Shown here piece by piece: positions 34,636 to 43,170 of a stretch of 49,662 nucleotides of DNA. Under the pieces are notes generated by a model, which worked only from the letters and a program-made list of their open reading frames with translations, was not told the origin of the DNA and ran no database searches. Position numbers and translations under genes: made by a program. The stretch's first letter is position 1; every line of letters begins with the position of its first letter. The stretch is taken from positions 1-49,662 of the forward strand of contig JAZQOZ010000062.1 of NCBI GenBank assembly GCA_045628085.1, written 5' to 3'. Origin of the DNA: Firm-04 sp045628085. Lineage in GTDB: Bacteria; Bacillota; Clostridia; Oscillospirales; Ruminococcaceae.

Positions 34636-35637
34636 ATGGAACCAATTATAGAAATTAAAAATGCTGTGAAGGAATTTAAGGTGCTGAACCGCCGTGAAGG
34701 TCTGAAAGGCAGCATCCGTGACCTGTTTTCACGCGATTACAAGATCGTCCGCGCTGTAGATAACATCTCCATGCAGATACAGCAGGGCGAAATTGTCGGT
34801 TATCTCGGGCCGAACGGTGCAGGAAAATCCACGACGATCAAAATGATGACCGGTATCCTTGAACCGACTTCCGGCGAAATACTGGTCAGCGGAAATATTC
34901 CTTACAAAAACCGGACAAAAAATGCGCAGCAGATCGGCGTTGTATTCGGACAGCGTTCCCAGCTCTGGTGGGCATTGCCGCTGATCGAATCCTTTAAGAT
35001 ACTGAAGGACATTTATCAGATTCCGGATGCGGATTATGATGAGATGATGAAGCTGTATCAGTCACTTGTTGACATTGAACCGCTTTTGCACAAACCTGTC
35101 AGACAGATGTCTCTCGGTCAGCGCACATTGAGTGATATTCTGGCGGCTTTTCTGCATAATCCGAAAATTGTATTTCTGGATGAACCGACGATCGGACTGG
35201 ATGTATCCATGAAAGCAAAGATCCGCACGCTGATTCACGCGCTCAACCAGCAGAAGCATACAACTGTCATTCTGACAACACATGATATGGGCGATGTGGA
35301 TGCGCTCTGTCAGAGAATTGTGATCATTGATAAAGGCAGGATGCTGTATGATAACGATATTACACATCTGAAACAGTTTTTCGGCTCATACCGCACATTG
35401 AAAATCCGTATCAAGGGCGATCACAAACAATTCGCAAATGAAATTGCAGACAAGCTGCCGCAGTGTTCTGTTTCTGCCGATGATGAATGGATCTCGGTAT
35501 TAGTAGATGAATCCGGAACTACCGTCATGAATGTGCTCGGAGAACTGCAAAAGGACTATATGATTCGTGATATGCAGCTGGAGGAGATTTCAACAGAGGA
35601 GGTCATCAAGAAAATCTACGAGGAGGGTGTGAAATGA
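34636..35637 (+). CDS. ABC-2 type exporter ATP-binding protein (COG4586-like)
   Basis: A 333-residue ATPase with Walker A GPNGAGKST (about 57-65), the Q-loop QIGVVFGQRSQLWW, signature MSLGQR in place of LSGGQ (about 157-162), Walker B IVFLDEP and the H-loop TTHD. The N-terminal extension (LNRREGLKGSIRDLFSRDY) and WWALP after the Q-loop are typical of the COG4586 subfamily, which always pairs with two small ABC-2 permeases. Its substrate is unknown. Its last bases overlap the next gene by an ATGA junction. It lies between the divergent GH2 operon and araR, so arabinose-linked expression is possible but unproven. Confidence 0.9.
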   Translation: MEPIIEIKNAVKEFKVLNRREGLKGSIRDLFSRDYKIVRAVDNISMQIQQGEIVGYLGPNGAGKSTTIKMMTGILEPTSGEILVSGNIPYKNRTKNAQQIGVVFGQRSQLWWALPLIESFKILKDIYQIPDADYDEMMKLYQSLVDIEPLLHKPVRQMSLGQRTLSDILAAFLHNPKIVFLDEPTIGLDVSMKAKIRTLIHALNQQKHTTVILTTHDMGDVDALCQRIVIIDKGRMLYDNDITHLKQFFGSYRTLKIRIKGDHKQFANEIADKLPQCSVSADDEWISVLVDESGTTVMNVLGELQKDYMIRDMQLEEISTEEVIKKIYEEGVK

Positions 35638-36437
35638 ACCTGAAAAAGTATTTCACCCTGACACGCGCCGGCATTCTGGAGGCGCTGCAGTTCCGGCTGT
35701 CTGCCGTAATTATGGTGATCGGAAATCTTGTGTATCTGATCGTGACGTATTTCCTTTGGAAAGCGATCTATGCTTCAGCCGGCACGGATGTCGTGAACGG
35801 CATGACATTTACGGATACGCTGATCTATCTTGTTCTTGCGACAGCACTTTATGGCTTTCTGGAAATGTATCTGGTATGGGATATCGGGCGAAGTATTCAG
35901 TCCGGCAAGATCGCACTCGATCTTCTGAAACCGATGCCGTACCGGCGATTCCTGTTCTGGTCATATTCGGGATCGTTTGTCATACAGTTTCTTCTGACAT
36001 TTCTGCCGACTTTTCTGGTGGTATTCTTTGTTACGGGCGGTGCGATCCCGATCGGCATCAATCTGCTGTGGTTTATGATCTCGGTTGTATTTGCCGTTAT
36101 GATCAATTACAGCATTGACTACATAATCGGAACAGTCTGTCTGTTTACGGAATCTATCTGGGGTATCAATATTATGAAGCAGGTGATCGTTCTTCTGCTT
36201 TCGGGCGCAACGATTCCGCTTGCATTTTTTCCGGATAGATTACGGACGGTTGTATCATTTCTGCCTTTTCAGTCGATTTACAATGCGCCGCTTACGCTTC
36301 TGCTGAACGGCAGTCCGGATGTCCAGACCGTCTGCGGTACGCTTGGGATGCAGTTGTTCTGGGCGGCGGCACTGACAATTCTCAGCAGTGCGTTCTGGAA
36401 TCGTTCTCTGCGGCAGATCACGGTGAACGGAGGCTGA
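35634..36437 (+). CDS. ABC-2 type exporter permease (COG4587-like)
   Basis: A 267-residue protein with about six hydrophobic segments and the amphipathic start MNLKKYFTLTRAGILEALQFRLS. LVWDIGRSIQSGKIALDLLKPM and SGATIPLAFFPDRLRTVVSFLPFQSIYNAPL are typical of this permease subfamily. Start ATG overlaps the ATPase stop (ATGA), so expression is coupled. It forms one half of the membrane channel. Confidence 0.85.
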   Translation: MNLKKYFTLTRAGILEALQFRLSAVIMVIGNLVYLIVTYFLWKAIYASAGTDVVNGMTFTDTLIYLVLATALYGFLEMYLVWDIGRSIQSGKIALDLLKPMPYRRFLFWSYSGSFVIQFLLTFLPTFLVVFFVTGGAIPIGINLLWFMISVVFAVMINYSIDYIIGTVCLFTESIWGINIMKQVIVLLLSGATIPLAFFPDRLRTVVSFLPFQSIYNAPLTLLLNGSPDVQTVCGTLGMQLFWAAALTILSSAFWNRSLRQITVNGG

Positions 36438-36441
36438 TAAC

Positions 36442-37245
36442 ATGAAACGAAAAGGTCTTGAATTTTATCTTCGTATTTACAGAAAAATCCTTATTCAGGA
36501 TATCAAAAGCAAAATGAGTTACCGTGCAGATTTTATCATATCAACGATCGGAATGATCTGTACCAATATTGCCGGATTCATCAGCTTTTGGATCTTGTTC
36601 AGCAATTTTCCCTCGATCAATGGATGGGGATATTATGAGATATTGTTCCTTTACGGCTTTTCCCTGATCTCATTGACACCTGTCCAGTGTTTCTTTGACA
36701 ACAACTGGAATCTGCGGATGAATGTGTATTCAGGCGATTTTATAAAGTATTGTTTCCGGCCGATCAATTTGTTCTTTTATTATCAGGCAGAAGTGTTTGA
36801 TGTTAAAGGTTTGGGACAGCTTGTGTTTGGAGTTGTTACATTGATCTGCGCATGGGTAAAACTCGGTCTGGGTATATCTGTTCTGATGATACTGAAAGTC
36901 ATCGTATTTCTTCTGACTGCATCACTGGTCATGATCGCACTGCAAAATGCAGCAGCAGCGACTTGCTTTTGGATTCAGAATTCATTTTATGTCATGGATT
37001 TTGTGATGAAATTCAAAGATTATGCGAAGTATCCTGTGACGATATTCAGTCCGGTATTCCGGTTTGTATTCACATTCCTCATGCCGATCGCGTTCATTGC
37101 GTACTATCCGAGCCTTGTGCTTCTCAGACCGGATGAAGTGCCGCTGCTATCATGGATATCCCCGCTGATCGGAATCCTGTTCTTCTGGCTGAGCTATCGA
37201 TTCTGGATGTACGGCGCACTAAAATATAACGGAACGGGTTCTTAA
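36442..37245 (+). CDS. ABC-2 type exporter permease (COG3694-like)
   Basis: A 267-residue, six-segment membrane protein beginning with a basic cytoplasmic stretch. EILFLYGFSLISLTPVQCFF, NVYSGDFIKYCFRPIN and FSPVFRFVFTFLMPIAFIAYYPS match the second permease of COG4586/4587/3694 cassettes. It begins 4 bases after the first permease. No clear terminator follows before the araR promoter. Confidence 0.85.
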   Translation: MKRKGLEFYLRIYRKILIQDIKSKMSYRADFIISTIGMICTNIAGFISFWILFSNFPSINGWGYYEILFLYGFSLISLTPVQCFFDNNWNLRMNVYSGDFIKYCFRPINLFFYYQAEVFDVKGLGQLVFGVVTLICAWVKLGLGISVLMILKVIVFLLTASLVMIALQNAAAATCFWIQNSFYVMDFVMKFKDYAKYPVTIFSPVFRFVFTFLMPIAFIAYYPSLVLLRPDEVPLLSWISPLIGILFFWLSYRFWMYGALKYNGTGS

Positions 37246-37271
37246 TTGTAGAAAAAACAGTGCAAAGATGT

Positions 37272-37289
37272 ATTTTGTCGTACATTTTT
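37272..37289. promoter_or_regulatory. AraR-box-like site upstream of araR
   Basis: ATTTTGTCGTACATTTTT retains the TTTGT.CGTACA core of AraR operators. It lies about 54 bases before the araR -35 box, suggesting autoregulation. Confidence 0.5.
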
Positions 37290-37342
37290 TCGGAAAAATT
37301 GTAAATACATATGGATTGTCCATCATTTCTGCGTTTTTTCTG

Positions 37343-37371
37343 TTGATTTTTTTTCGATTGAACCGTATAAT
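37343..37371 (+). promoter_or_regulatory. Promoter of araR
   Basis: TTGATT (37343-37348), 17-base spacer, TATAAT (37366-37371); leader of about 73 bases with AGGAGGG before the ATG. Confidence 0.75.
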
Positions 37372-37450
37372 ATTGTAAAGATGTATGTAACTTGTATCGT
37401 GGCATCTGCATTATTCATAAAAATAAGTTCGAGACTACAGGAGGGTTATA

Positions 37451-38548
37451 ATGGATGGATACAAATACATGGCGATCGTAGAGTGGAGCAAAAAGTATAT
37501 CGCATCAAAAAATTTGCATCCGAACGATCGCTTCCTTTCAGAAAATGAGCTTTGCTCGATACACGGAGTCAGCAGACAGACCGTGCGGCAGGCGCTCAAA
37601 TGTCTGGAAGGTGACGATATCATCTGCCGTGTCCGCGGCAGCGGAACATTCGTCAAAAAAACAGAAGACGCGAAATTTGAAAAGCCGGCTGCGCTGAAAA
37701 GTGTCGGTGTAATTTCCACATATTTCAGCGACTATATCTTTCCGCAGATCGTTACCGGAATCGAGAGCGTTCTGAATAAGGCTGGTATTGCGATGCAGCT
37801 TGCGATCACGCACAATCAGGTTCTGGAAGAATCGGAAGCGCTGAAAACCATGATCGCAAACGGCGTACAAGGTCTGATCGTTGAACCGTCGAAAAGTGCG
37901 CTGCCGAATCCGAATACCGAGCTGTATCAGGAGATCAAGCGGAATCATATGCCGCTGATCTTCTTCAATGCAAAGTATTCGTGGGCAGATTTCCCGTTTA
38001 CGGCAATGAATGATGAGCTTGCCGGAAAGATCGCAACAGATTATCTGTTTGAGTGCGGACATACAAGGATTTCCGGTATATTTGCACTGGACGATATTCA
38101 GGGACATAAACGCTACAGCGGTTTTATGCGGAGCTGTATTGCACACAATGTGCGTTCTGCTGAGAAAAATGTGCTGTGGTTTGCGACCGGCGACAAAAGT
38201 GAGCTGTTCTATTATGCACAGAAGAAACTGATGTCGATTATCCGCGATTCTACGGCAATCATCTGCTATAACGATGAACTTGCGATCAATTTCCTTCGCT
38301 TCTGCCGTGAGCATAATATCCGTGTTCCGGAAGACATTTCGGTGATCGGCATTGATGATTCAAAGATCTCCGTGCTTTGCGATGTTGCACTGACAACTGT
38401 GCGCCATCCGCACCAGATCCTGGGAGAAACTGCCGCCAAGATGCTGATGGATCAGATGAATATGCCGCAGAAAACCGTTGAAGATGTTGTCTATATGCCG
38501 GAATTGATTATCCGCGATTCTGTCAAAAGAATCACAGAGAATCATTGA
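37451..38548 (+). CDS. araR: AraR-type transcriptional repressor (GntR DNA-binding, LacI-type sensor)
   Basis: A 365-residue chimeric regulator. The N-terminal winged helix-turn-helix of the GntR family (LSENELCSIHGVSRQTVRQALKCLE, about 30-55, and RGSGTFVKK) is fused to a periplasmic-binding-protein-like sensor of the LacI family (from about 80; VGVISTYFSDYIFPQIVTGIE and the late VIGIDDSKISVLCDVALTTVRHP). This is the architecture of Bacillus AraR, which releases DNA when it binds L-arabinose. It sits directly before the arabinose importer and catabolic genes and near palindromes resembling AraR boxes, supporting the name. AGGAGGG 5 bases upstream fixes the start. The next gene follows after 38 bases. 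Confidence 0.85.
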   Translation: MDGYKYMAIVEWSKKYIASKNLHPNDRFLSENELCSIHGVSRQTVRQALKCLEGDDIICRVRGSGTFVKKTEDAKFEKPAALKSVGVISTYFSDYIFPQIVTGIESVLNKAGIAMQLAITHNQVLEESEALKTMIANGVQGLIVEPSKSALPNPNTELYQEIKRNHMPLIFFNAKYSWADFPFTAMNDELAGKIATDYLFECGHTRISGIFALDDIQGHKRYSGFMRSCIAHNVRSAEKNVLWFATGDKSELFYYAQKKLMSIIRDSTAIICYNDELAINFLRFCREHNIRVPEDISVIGIDDSKISVLCDVALTTVRHPHQILGETAAKMLMDQMNMPQKTVEDVVYMPELIIRDSVKRITENH

Positions 38549-38586
38549 TCTGTCTTTACACTTCAGCAAGGTGGTGAGCAGGCAGT

Positions 38587-39303
38587 ATGCAAAAACTCAG
38601 CAAACAGGAAACCGTCTCCGATATTCAAATGATAGACAATAAGCAGCTGCAGGCACTGATGCAGTACGGAGATCTCGAAACCTGCGCAGATACGTTTGAA
38701 GCGTATCTGGATAAGGTGAAATTCTACAGCATGGAATCCCTGATGCTCCGTCTGTATATCGGTATGGATGTTTACCTTGCAGCAAGAAATGCTGCGCACG
38801 GATTCGGTGTTTCAAAGGAAGATTTTGTATTGTCATTTGGTTCGATCGACGATATTTCCATGAAAATGCAGACAGTTGAAACGACAGCATCCTACTTGCA
38901 GGAGATGATCGCACAGTGTATCCGCTGGCGGATCGAATCTGTTTCCCGAAACGGAAACAGCGTGATCCGGAAAGCAAAGGAATATATTGACAATAACTAT
39001 ACAGATGATGACATTTCACTGAATAAGGTTGCAGAGAATGTCGGCCTGACACCGACATATCTCAGCGCGCTGTTCAAAAAGGAAACGAAACAGAATTTCA
39101 CGGATTACATCACGGTTCTCCGTATTGCACGCGCAAAAGAGCTGCTTTGCTGCACGAAAAAACTGATTTCGGAAATTGCTTATGAGGTCGGTTTCCGAGA
39201 TTATCGGTATTTCAGTCAGATATTCAAAAAGCAGACCGGCATGACACCGAGGCAATTCCAGAACAGTACAAATGACCTGTATGCGGCTGATAATGTTGTA
39301 TAA
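38587..39303 (+). CDS. AraC/YesN-like regulator lacking a receiver domain
   Basis: A 238-residue protein. The C-terminal third is a two-part AraC-type DNA-binding domain (DISLNKVAENVGLTPTYLSALF and LISEIAYEVGFRDYRYFSQIFKKQTGMTPRQF). The N-terminal 130 residues resemble the middle segment of YesN-type response regulators, but the CheY-like receiver that normally precedes it is absent and no histidine kinase is nearby. AAGGTGG precedes the ATG. It is probably cotranscribed with araR. Candidate targets are the importer operon, the palindrome at 39389 or the direct repeats at 24020; none is proven. Confidence 0.8.
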   Translation: MQKLSKQETVSDIQMIDNKQLQALMQYGDLETCADTFEAYLDKVKFYSMESLMLRLYIGMDVYLAARNAAHGFGVSKEDFVLSFGSIDDISMKMQTVETTASYLQEMIAQCIRWRIESVSRNGNSVIRKAKEYIDNNYTDDDISLNKVAENVGLTPTYLSALFKKETKQNFTDYITVLRIARAKELLCCTKKLISEIAYEVGFRDYRYFSQIFKKQTGMTPRQFQNSTNDLYAADNVV

Positions 39304-39352
39304 TTTTTTGATGCCGTAAAATTATAAACATTTCAGATAAAAAAGTAGGTAT

Positions 39353-39378
39353 ATTTGTGCGTACTTTTGGAATATAAT
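39353..39378 (+). promoter_or_regulatory. AraR-box-like site and -10 box upstream of the importer operon
   Basis: ATTTGTGCGTACTTTT (39353-39368) matches 12 of 16 positions of the AraR consensus, directly before TATAAT (39373-39378). It covers the place of the -35 box, which is itself poor; repression there and activator dependence are both plausible. Confidence 0.6.
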
Positions 39379-39388
39379 GTAAGTACAA

Positions 39389-39405
39389 GTTAACGATACG
39401 TTAAC
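39389..39405. promoter_or_regulatory. 17-bp palindrome GTTAACG-ATA-CGTTAAC
   Basis: A perfect 7-bp inverted repeat with a 3-base centre, just downstream of the expected transcription start of the importer operon. It is unlike an AraR box, suggesting a second regulator. Confidence 0.55.
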
Positions 39406-39431
39406 GACATGGAAAAGGAGTGTTACACTTT

Positions 39432-40430
39432 ATGAAATTGAAGAAAATGTTGGGAATCATCATCACGGCCGCAATGTGCACGGGAATGCTCGCAGGCTGC
39501 GGTCAGACGGGAACAGGGGATGCAGACAACTCTGGTTCCGGCAATGGCAATGATCTGATTCGCGTCGGCATCATCAACAATGATCCGAACGAGTCCGGTT
39601 ACCGTACCGCAAACGTAAACGATCTGAAGAATACGTTTACTGCTGAAAACGGCTACGATGCACAGTTTGCATACAGCCTGAAGAACGATGAGCAGATCCA
39701 GCACGCTCAGAAGTTTATTCAGGACGAGGTCGATTACCTGCTTCTCTCCGCAGCGGATACAGCAGGCTGGGATACCGTTTTGCAGGATGCACAGAAGGCA
39801 GGCGTAAAGGTTATCCTGTTCGACCGTACGATTGATGCTTCCGAGGATCTTTATGAGGCATCTATCGTTTCGGATATGGACAAGGAAGGTCAGACCGCAG
39901 TCGAGTGGCTGAAGGGACAGAACCTTTCTGAATACAATGTCATTCACATTCAGGGCGTTATGGGTTCTGCGGCACAGAAGGGACGTTCCGGCGCACTGAC
40001 AGAAGCTGCAGATCAGCTTGGCTGGAACATCGTGACAGAGCAGACCGCTGAATGGAATGCTGAAAAAGCACAGCAGATCGTTCAGACCGTTATTGACTCC
40101 GGTAAGGATTTCAATGTCATTTATGCAGAAAATGACGATATGGCGAAGGGTGCAGTTGCTGCACTCGATAAGGCGAATATCTCGCACGGTGTCGGCAAAG
40201 ACGTTATCGTTATGGGCTTTGACTGCAACAAGTGGGCACTCGAAAAACTGAAGGCAGGCGAATGGAACTATGACGGTCAGTGCAATCCGTTCCAGTCTTC
40301 TTACATCACTGATATCATCCAGAAGCTTGAAGCAGGCGAAAAGCTTGAGCAGAAGACCATCATCATGGATGAAAAAGGCTTTGATGCAACAACAATTTCG
40401 CAGGAGGACGTTGACAAGTACGGCATTTGA
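39432..40430 (+). CDS. Sugar ABC transporter substrate-binding lipoprotein (YtfQ-like)
   Basis: A 332-residue lipoprotein (lipobox MLAGC, Cys about 22) of the periplasmic-binding-protein type 4 family. LIRVGIINNDPNESGYRT, DEVDYLLLSAADTAGWDTVLQDAQKAGVKVILFDR and VIYAENDDMAKGAVAALDKA mark the two lobes. GFDCNKWALEKLKAGEWNYDGQCNPFQS resembles YtfQ, the galactofuranose-binding protein. With two different permeases downstream it belongs to a furanose-type importer; here L-arabinofuranose is the likely ligand from context. A GTG at 39420 is in frame, but the ATG at 39432 behind AAAAGGAG gives a normal lipoprotein signal. Confidence 0.9.
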   Translation: MKLKKMLGIIITAAMCTGMLAGCGQTGTGDADNSGSGNGNDLIRVGIINNDPNESGYRTANVNDLKNTFTAENGYDAQFAYSLKNDEQIQHAQKFIQDEVDYLLLSAADTAGWDTVLQDAQKAGVKVILFDRTIDASEDLYEASIVSDMDKEGQTAVEWLKGQNLSEYNVIHIQGVMGSAAQKGRSGALTEAADQLGWNIVTEQTAEWNAEKAQQIVQTVIDSGKDFNVIYAENDDMAKGAVAALDKANISHGVGKDVIVMGFDCNKWALEKLKAGEWNYDGQCNPFQSSYITDIIQKLEAGEKLEQKTIIMDEKGFDATTISQEDVDKYGI

Positions 40431-40474
40431 TCATAATGCCGGCGCTGCCGTAGGGGGATTTTTATAGAGAAACC

Positions 40475-40519
40475 ATAGCGGGGCGGCATATAGTGTTTTT
40501 CTGTATGTCGCTCCGCTAT
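40475..40519 (+). terminator. Intercistronic hairpin after the binding-protein gene
   Basis: ATAGCGG.GCG.CATA pairs with TATG.CGC.CCGCTAT with mismatches, without a T-run. It may partly terminate or protect the binding-protein mRNA, giving more binding protein than ATPase and permeases. Confidence 0.55.
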
Positions 40520-40548
40520 AATTATCTCAGCTTCATGGAGGGATCGTT

Positions 40549-42069
40549 ATGGAAAAGGATTCCGTTCTTGAACTGCGCGGAATTTATAAGTCATTTCCGG
40601 GTGTAAAGGCACTTCAGAATGTGGATTTTACACTTCGGAAAGGGGAGATTCACGCACTAATGGGGGAAAACGGTGCAGGAAAATCAACTCTGATCAAGGT
40701 GCTGACCGGCGTTTATTCAAAGGACGCAGGTGACATCTATATTAAAAAGGGTTCAAAGGCAGGCAAGGTGGTATTTCATTCACCGCAGGAAGCACAGCGC
40801 GCGGGAATCAGTACAGTATATCAGGAAATTTCGCTTTGCCCGAATCTTTCTGTTGCGGAGAATATTTATCTCGGCAGAGCAGAAGGAAGATTTGTAAGTT
40901 GGAAAAAAATGAACGCTGATGCGTCGAAACTGCTTCGTTCGCTCGGAATCAATGTTCAGGCGACACAGCAGCTTGCAAGCTGTTCGATCGCCGTACAGCA
41001 AATGGTTGCGATCGCGCGTGCAGTGGATATGGACTGCAGTGTTCTGATTTTGGATGAACCGACTTCATCTCTGGATGAATCCGAGGTCGAAAAGCTGTTC
41101 GGACTGATGCGGCAGCTCCGTGACCGCGGTGTCGGCATCATCTTTGTGACGCATTTCCTCGATCAGGTTTACGAGGTTTGCGATAAGATCACGATTCTGC
41201 GTGACAGCAAGCTGGTCGGTGAATACACGACCGAAGAACTGCCGCGTGTTCAGCTCGTATCGAAAATGCTCGGCAAAGAGCTTGATGATATGGCGGATAT
41301 CAAAAATGATGCGCAGGAATATAAAGGAAAAAAGACTGCTCCTGTGTACGAAGCAAAACATCTTTGTTCTGCTGAGGGCATTCAGCCGTTTAATTTCTAT
41401 ATCAATAAAGGTGAAGTCAATGGCTTTACCGGACTGCTTGGCTCCGGCAGAAGTGAATCCGTGCGTGCAATTTTCGGTGCGGATAAGGTCACAGGCGGAA
41501 AGGTAAAAGTCGGCGGTGTTCCTGTAAAGATCACAAAGCCGCTTGATGCGATGCGGCATGGCATCGGCTATCTGCCGGAGGACCGCAAACGCGACGGCAT
41601 CATCGGTGATTTGTCTGTCAAGGATAATATTATTCTCGCTTTGCAGGTCAAGACCGGATTTTTCAAACCGTTCTCAAGGGCGAAAGCGACACGATTTGCC
41701 AAAAAATATATTGATTTGCTTGATATCAAGACCGCATCTGTTGATACGCCGATCAAATCACTTTCCGGCGGCAATCAGCAGAAGGTGATTCTTGGACGCT
41801 GGCTCCTGACTGAACCTGCATATCTGATTCTGGATGAACCGACACGCGGCATTGATGTCGGTACGAAGGTCGATATCCAGAAGCTCGTGCTGAAGCTCGC
41901 ATCAGAGGGCATGAGCGTCACGTTTATTTCATCGGAAACGGATGAAATGCTCCGAACCTGTTCCCGTCTGCTTGTTATGCGTGACCGCAAGCTTGTCGGT
42001 GAACTGACCGGAGACGAACTGAATCAGACAACTGTTATGAATACGATTGCAGGAGGTGGCAAAGAATGA
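40549..42069 (+). CDS. Sugar ABC transporter ATP-binding protein, two nucleotide-binding domains (YtfR/MglA-like)
   Basis: A 506-residue tandem ATPase. Domain 1 has Walker A GENGAGKST (about 39-47) and Walker B LILDEPTSSLD; its signature is degenerate (ASCSIAVQQMVAIA). Domain 2 has a degenerate Walker A GLLGSGRSES, the signature LSGGNQQKVILGRWL and LILDEPTRGIDVG, as usual in RbsA/MglA/YtfR proteins. It energises import by the two following permeases. TGGAGGG precedes the ATG and the stop overlaps the next start by four bases (ATGA). Confidence 0.93.
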   Translation: MEKDSVLELRGIYKSFPGVKALQNVDFTLRKGEIHALMGENGAGKSTLIKVLTGVYSKDAGDIYIKKGSKAGKVVFHSPQEAQRAGISTVYQEISLCPNLSVAENIYLGRAEGRFVSWKKMNADASKLLRSLGINVQATQQLASCSIAVQQMVAIARAVDMDCSVLILDEPTSSLDESEVEKLFGLMRQLRDRGVGIIFVTHFLDQVYEVCDKITILRDSKLVGEYTTEELPRVQLVSKMLGKELDDMADIKNDAQEYKGKKTAPVYEAKHLCSAEGIQPFNFYINKGEVNGFTGLLGSGRSESVRAIFGADKVTGGKVKVGGVPVKITKPLDAMRHGIGYLPEDRKRDGIIGDLSVKDNIILALQVKTGFFKPFSRAKATRFAKKYIDLLDIKTASVDTPIKSLSGGNQQKVILGRWLLTEPAYLILDEPTRGIDVGTKVDIQKLVLKLASEGMSVTFISSETDEMLRTCSRLLVMRDRKLVGELTGDELNQTTVMNTIAGGGKE

Positions 42070-43151
42070 CAGCAGGAAAATCAGGCAATAACAGCTCATT
42101 CCTTTCCAGATTGCTGCATAATCAGCTTTTGATTCCGATTGCGGCACTCTTGCTGCTGACGCTGTTTAATCTGATCGCAGATCCTTCATTTTTCAAGATC
42201 AAATTCGGCTATAACAGTGACGGCAACCCGATCCTTTCCGGTTACCTGATCTCCATTATCGACTACGGCTCTGAACTTGCGATTCTGGCGATCGGCATGA
42301 CGCTTGTGACAGCAGCATCCGGCGGACAGGATATTTCAGTCGGCGCAGGTATTGCGATCGCCGGAAGCGTATTGCTCCGTGTATTATGCGGTACGAATTC
42401 CCGTCCGGAAACACTTCAGACACCTGTATTTGTTGCGTTTCTCATTTGTTGTGTCGTCGCAATGGTTTGCGGCGCATTCAACGGCGCTTTGGTTGCATTT
42501 TTCAAGATTCAGCCAATGGTCGCCACACTGATCCTTTTTACTGCCGGACGTTCTATCGCGGCATGGATCAACAATAATGAACTGCCGATCATCAGCGAAA
42601 AATCTTTTACGTATTACGGCGGTTACCTGCCGGGCATACCGATCCCGACACCGTTCTTTATCGCACTGGTCTGCTTTGCAGTAACGTGGGCTGTCCTGAA
42701 ATTTACGAATCTCGGACTTTATGTTCAGGCAGTCGGCATCAACGAGAAAACATCCCGTCTGAACGGTCTGAATCCGGAACTGATCAAGTTTGCTGTATAC
42801 GTACTGCTCGGTTTGTGTGTTGCAGTATGCGGACTGATCAAGGTCAGCCGTCTTTCCACGATCAATTATTCCGTCATTGCAAAAGATATTGAAATGGATG
42901 CGATCCTTGCAGTTGCACTTGGCGGCAACGCACTCAGCGGCGGCAAATTCAATATGGGCGCTTCGATTCTGGGTGCATACGTTATTCAATATCTGACAAC
43001 AACGCTTTACAAGTTTGATGTGCAGTCAGATGCACTGTCTGCATACAAGGCAGTTGTTGTCATTGTACTGGTTGTACTGAGTGCGCCTGCATTCCGCGAA
43101 AAGATTTCTTCGCTGTTCCGCAGAGTACGCGCCGGTAAGGCCGCAGCATGA
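42066..43151 (+). CDS. Sugar ABC transporter permease (YtfT-like)
   Basis: A 361-residue permease of the RbsC/MglC (BPD_transp_2) family with about ten hydrophobic segments. LAILAIGMTLVTAASGGQDISVGAGIAIAGSV and the loop LNGLNPELIKFAVYVLLG are typical. It starts inside the ATPase stop (ATGA). Presence of a second, different permease just downstream is the mark of the YtfQRT-YjfF furanose importers. Confidence 0.9.
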   Translation: MTAGKSGNNSSFLSRLLHNQLLIPIAALLLLTLFNLIADPSFFKIKFGYNSDGNPILSGYLISIIDYGSELAILAIGMTLVTAASGGQDISVGAGIAIAGSVLLRVLCGTNSRPETLQTPVFVAFLICCVVAMVCGAFNGALVAFFKIQPMVATLILFTAGRSIAAWINNNELPIISEKSFTYYGGYLPGIPIPTPFFIALVCFAVTWAVLKFTNLGLYVQAVGINEKTSRLNGLNPELIKFAVYVLLGLCVAVCGLIKVSRLSTINYSVIAKDIEMDAILAVALGGNALSGGKFNMGASILGAYVIQYLTTTLYKFDVQSDALSAYKAVVVIVLVVLSAPAFREKISSLFRRVRAGKAAA

Positions 43152-43170
43152 ACAGAAGGAGGAGTATTAC

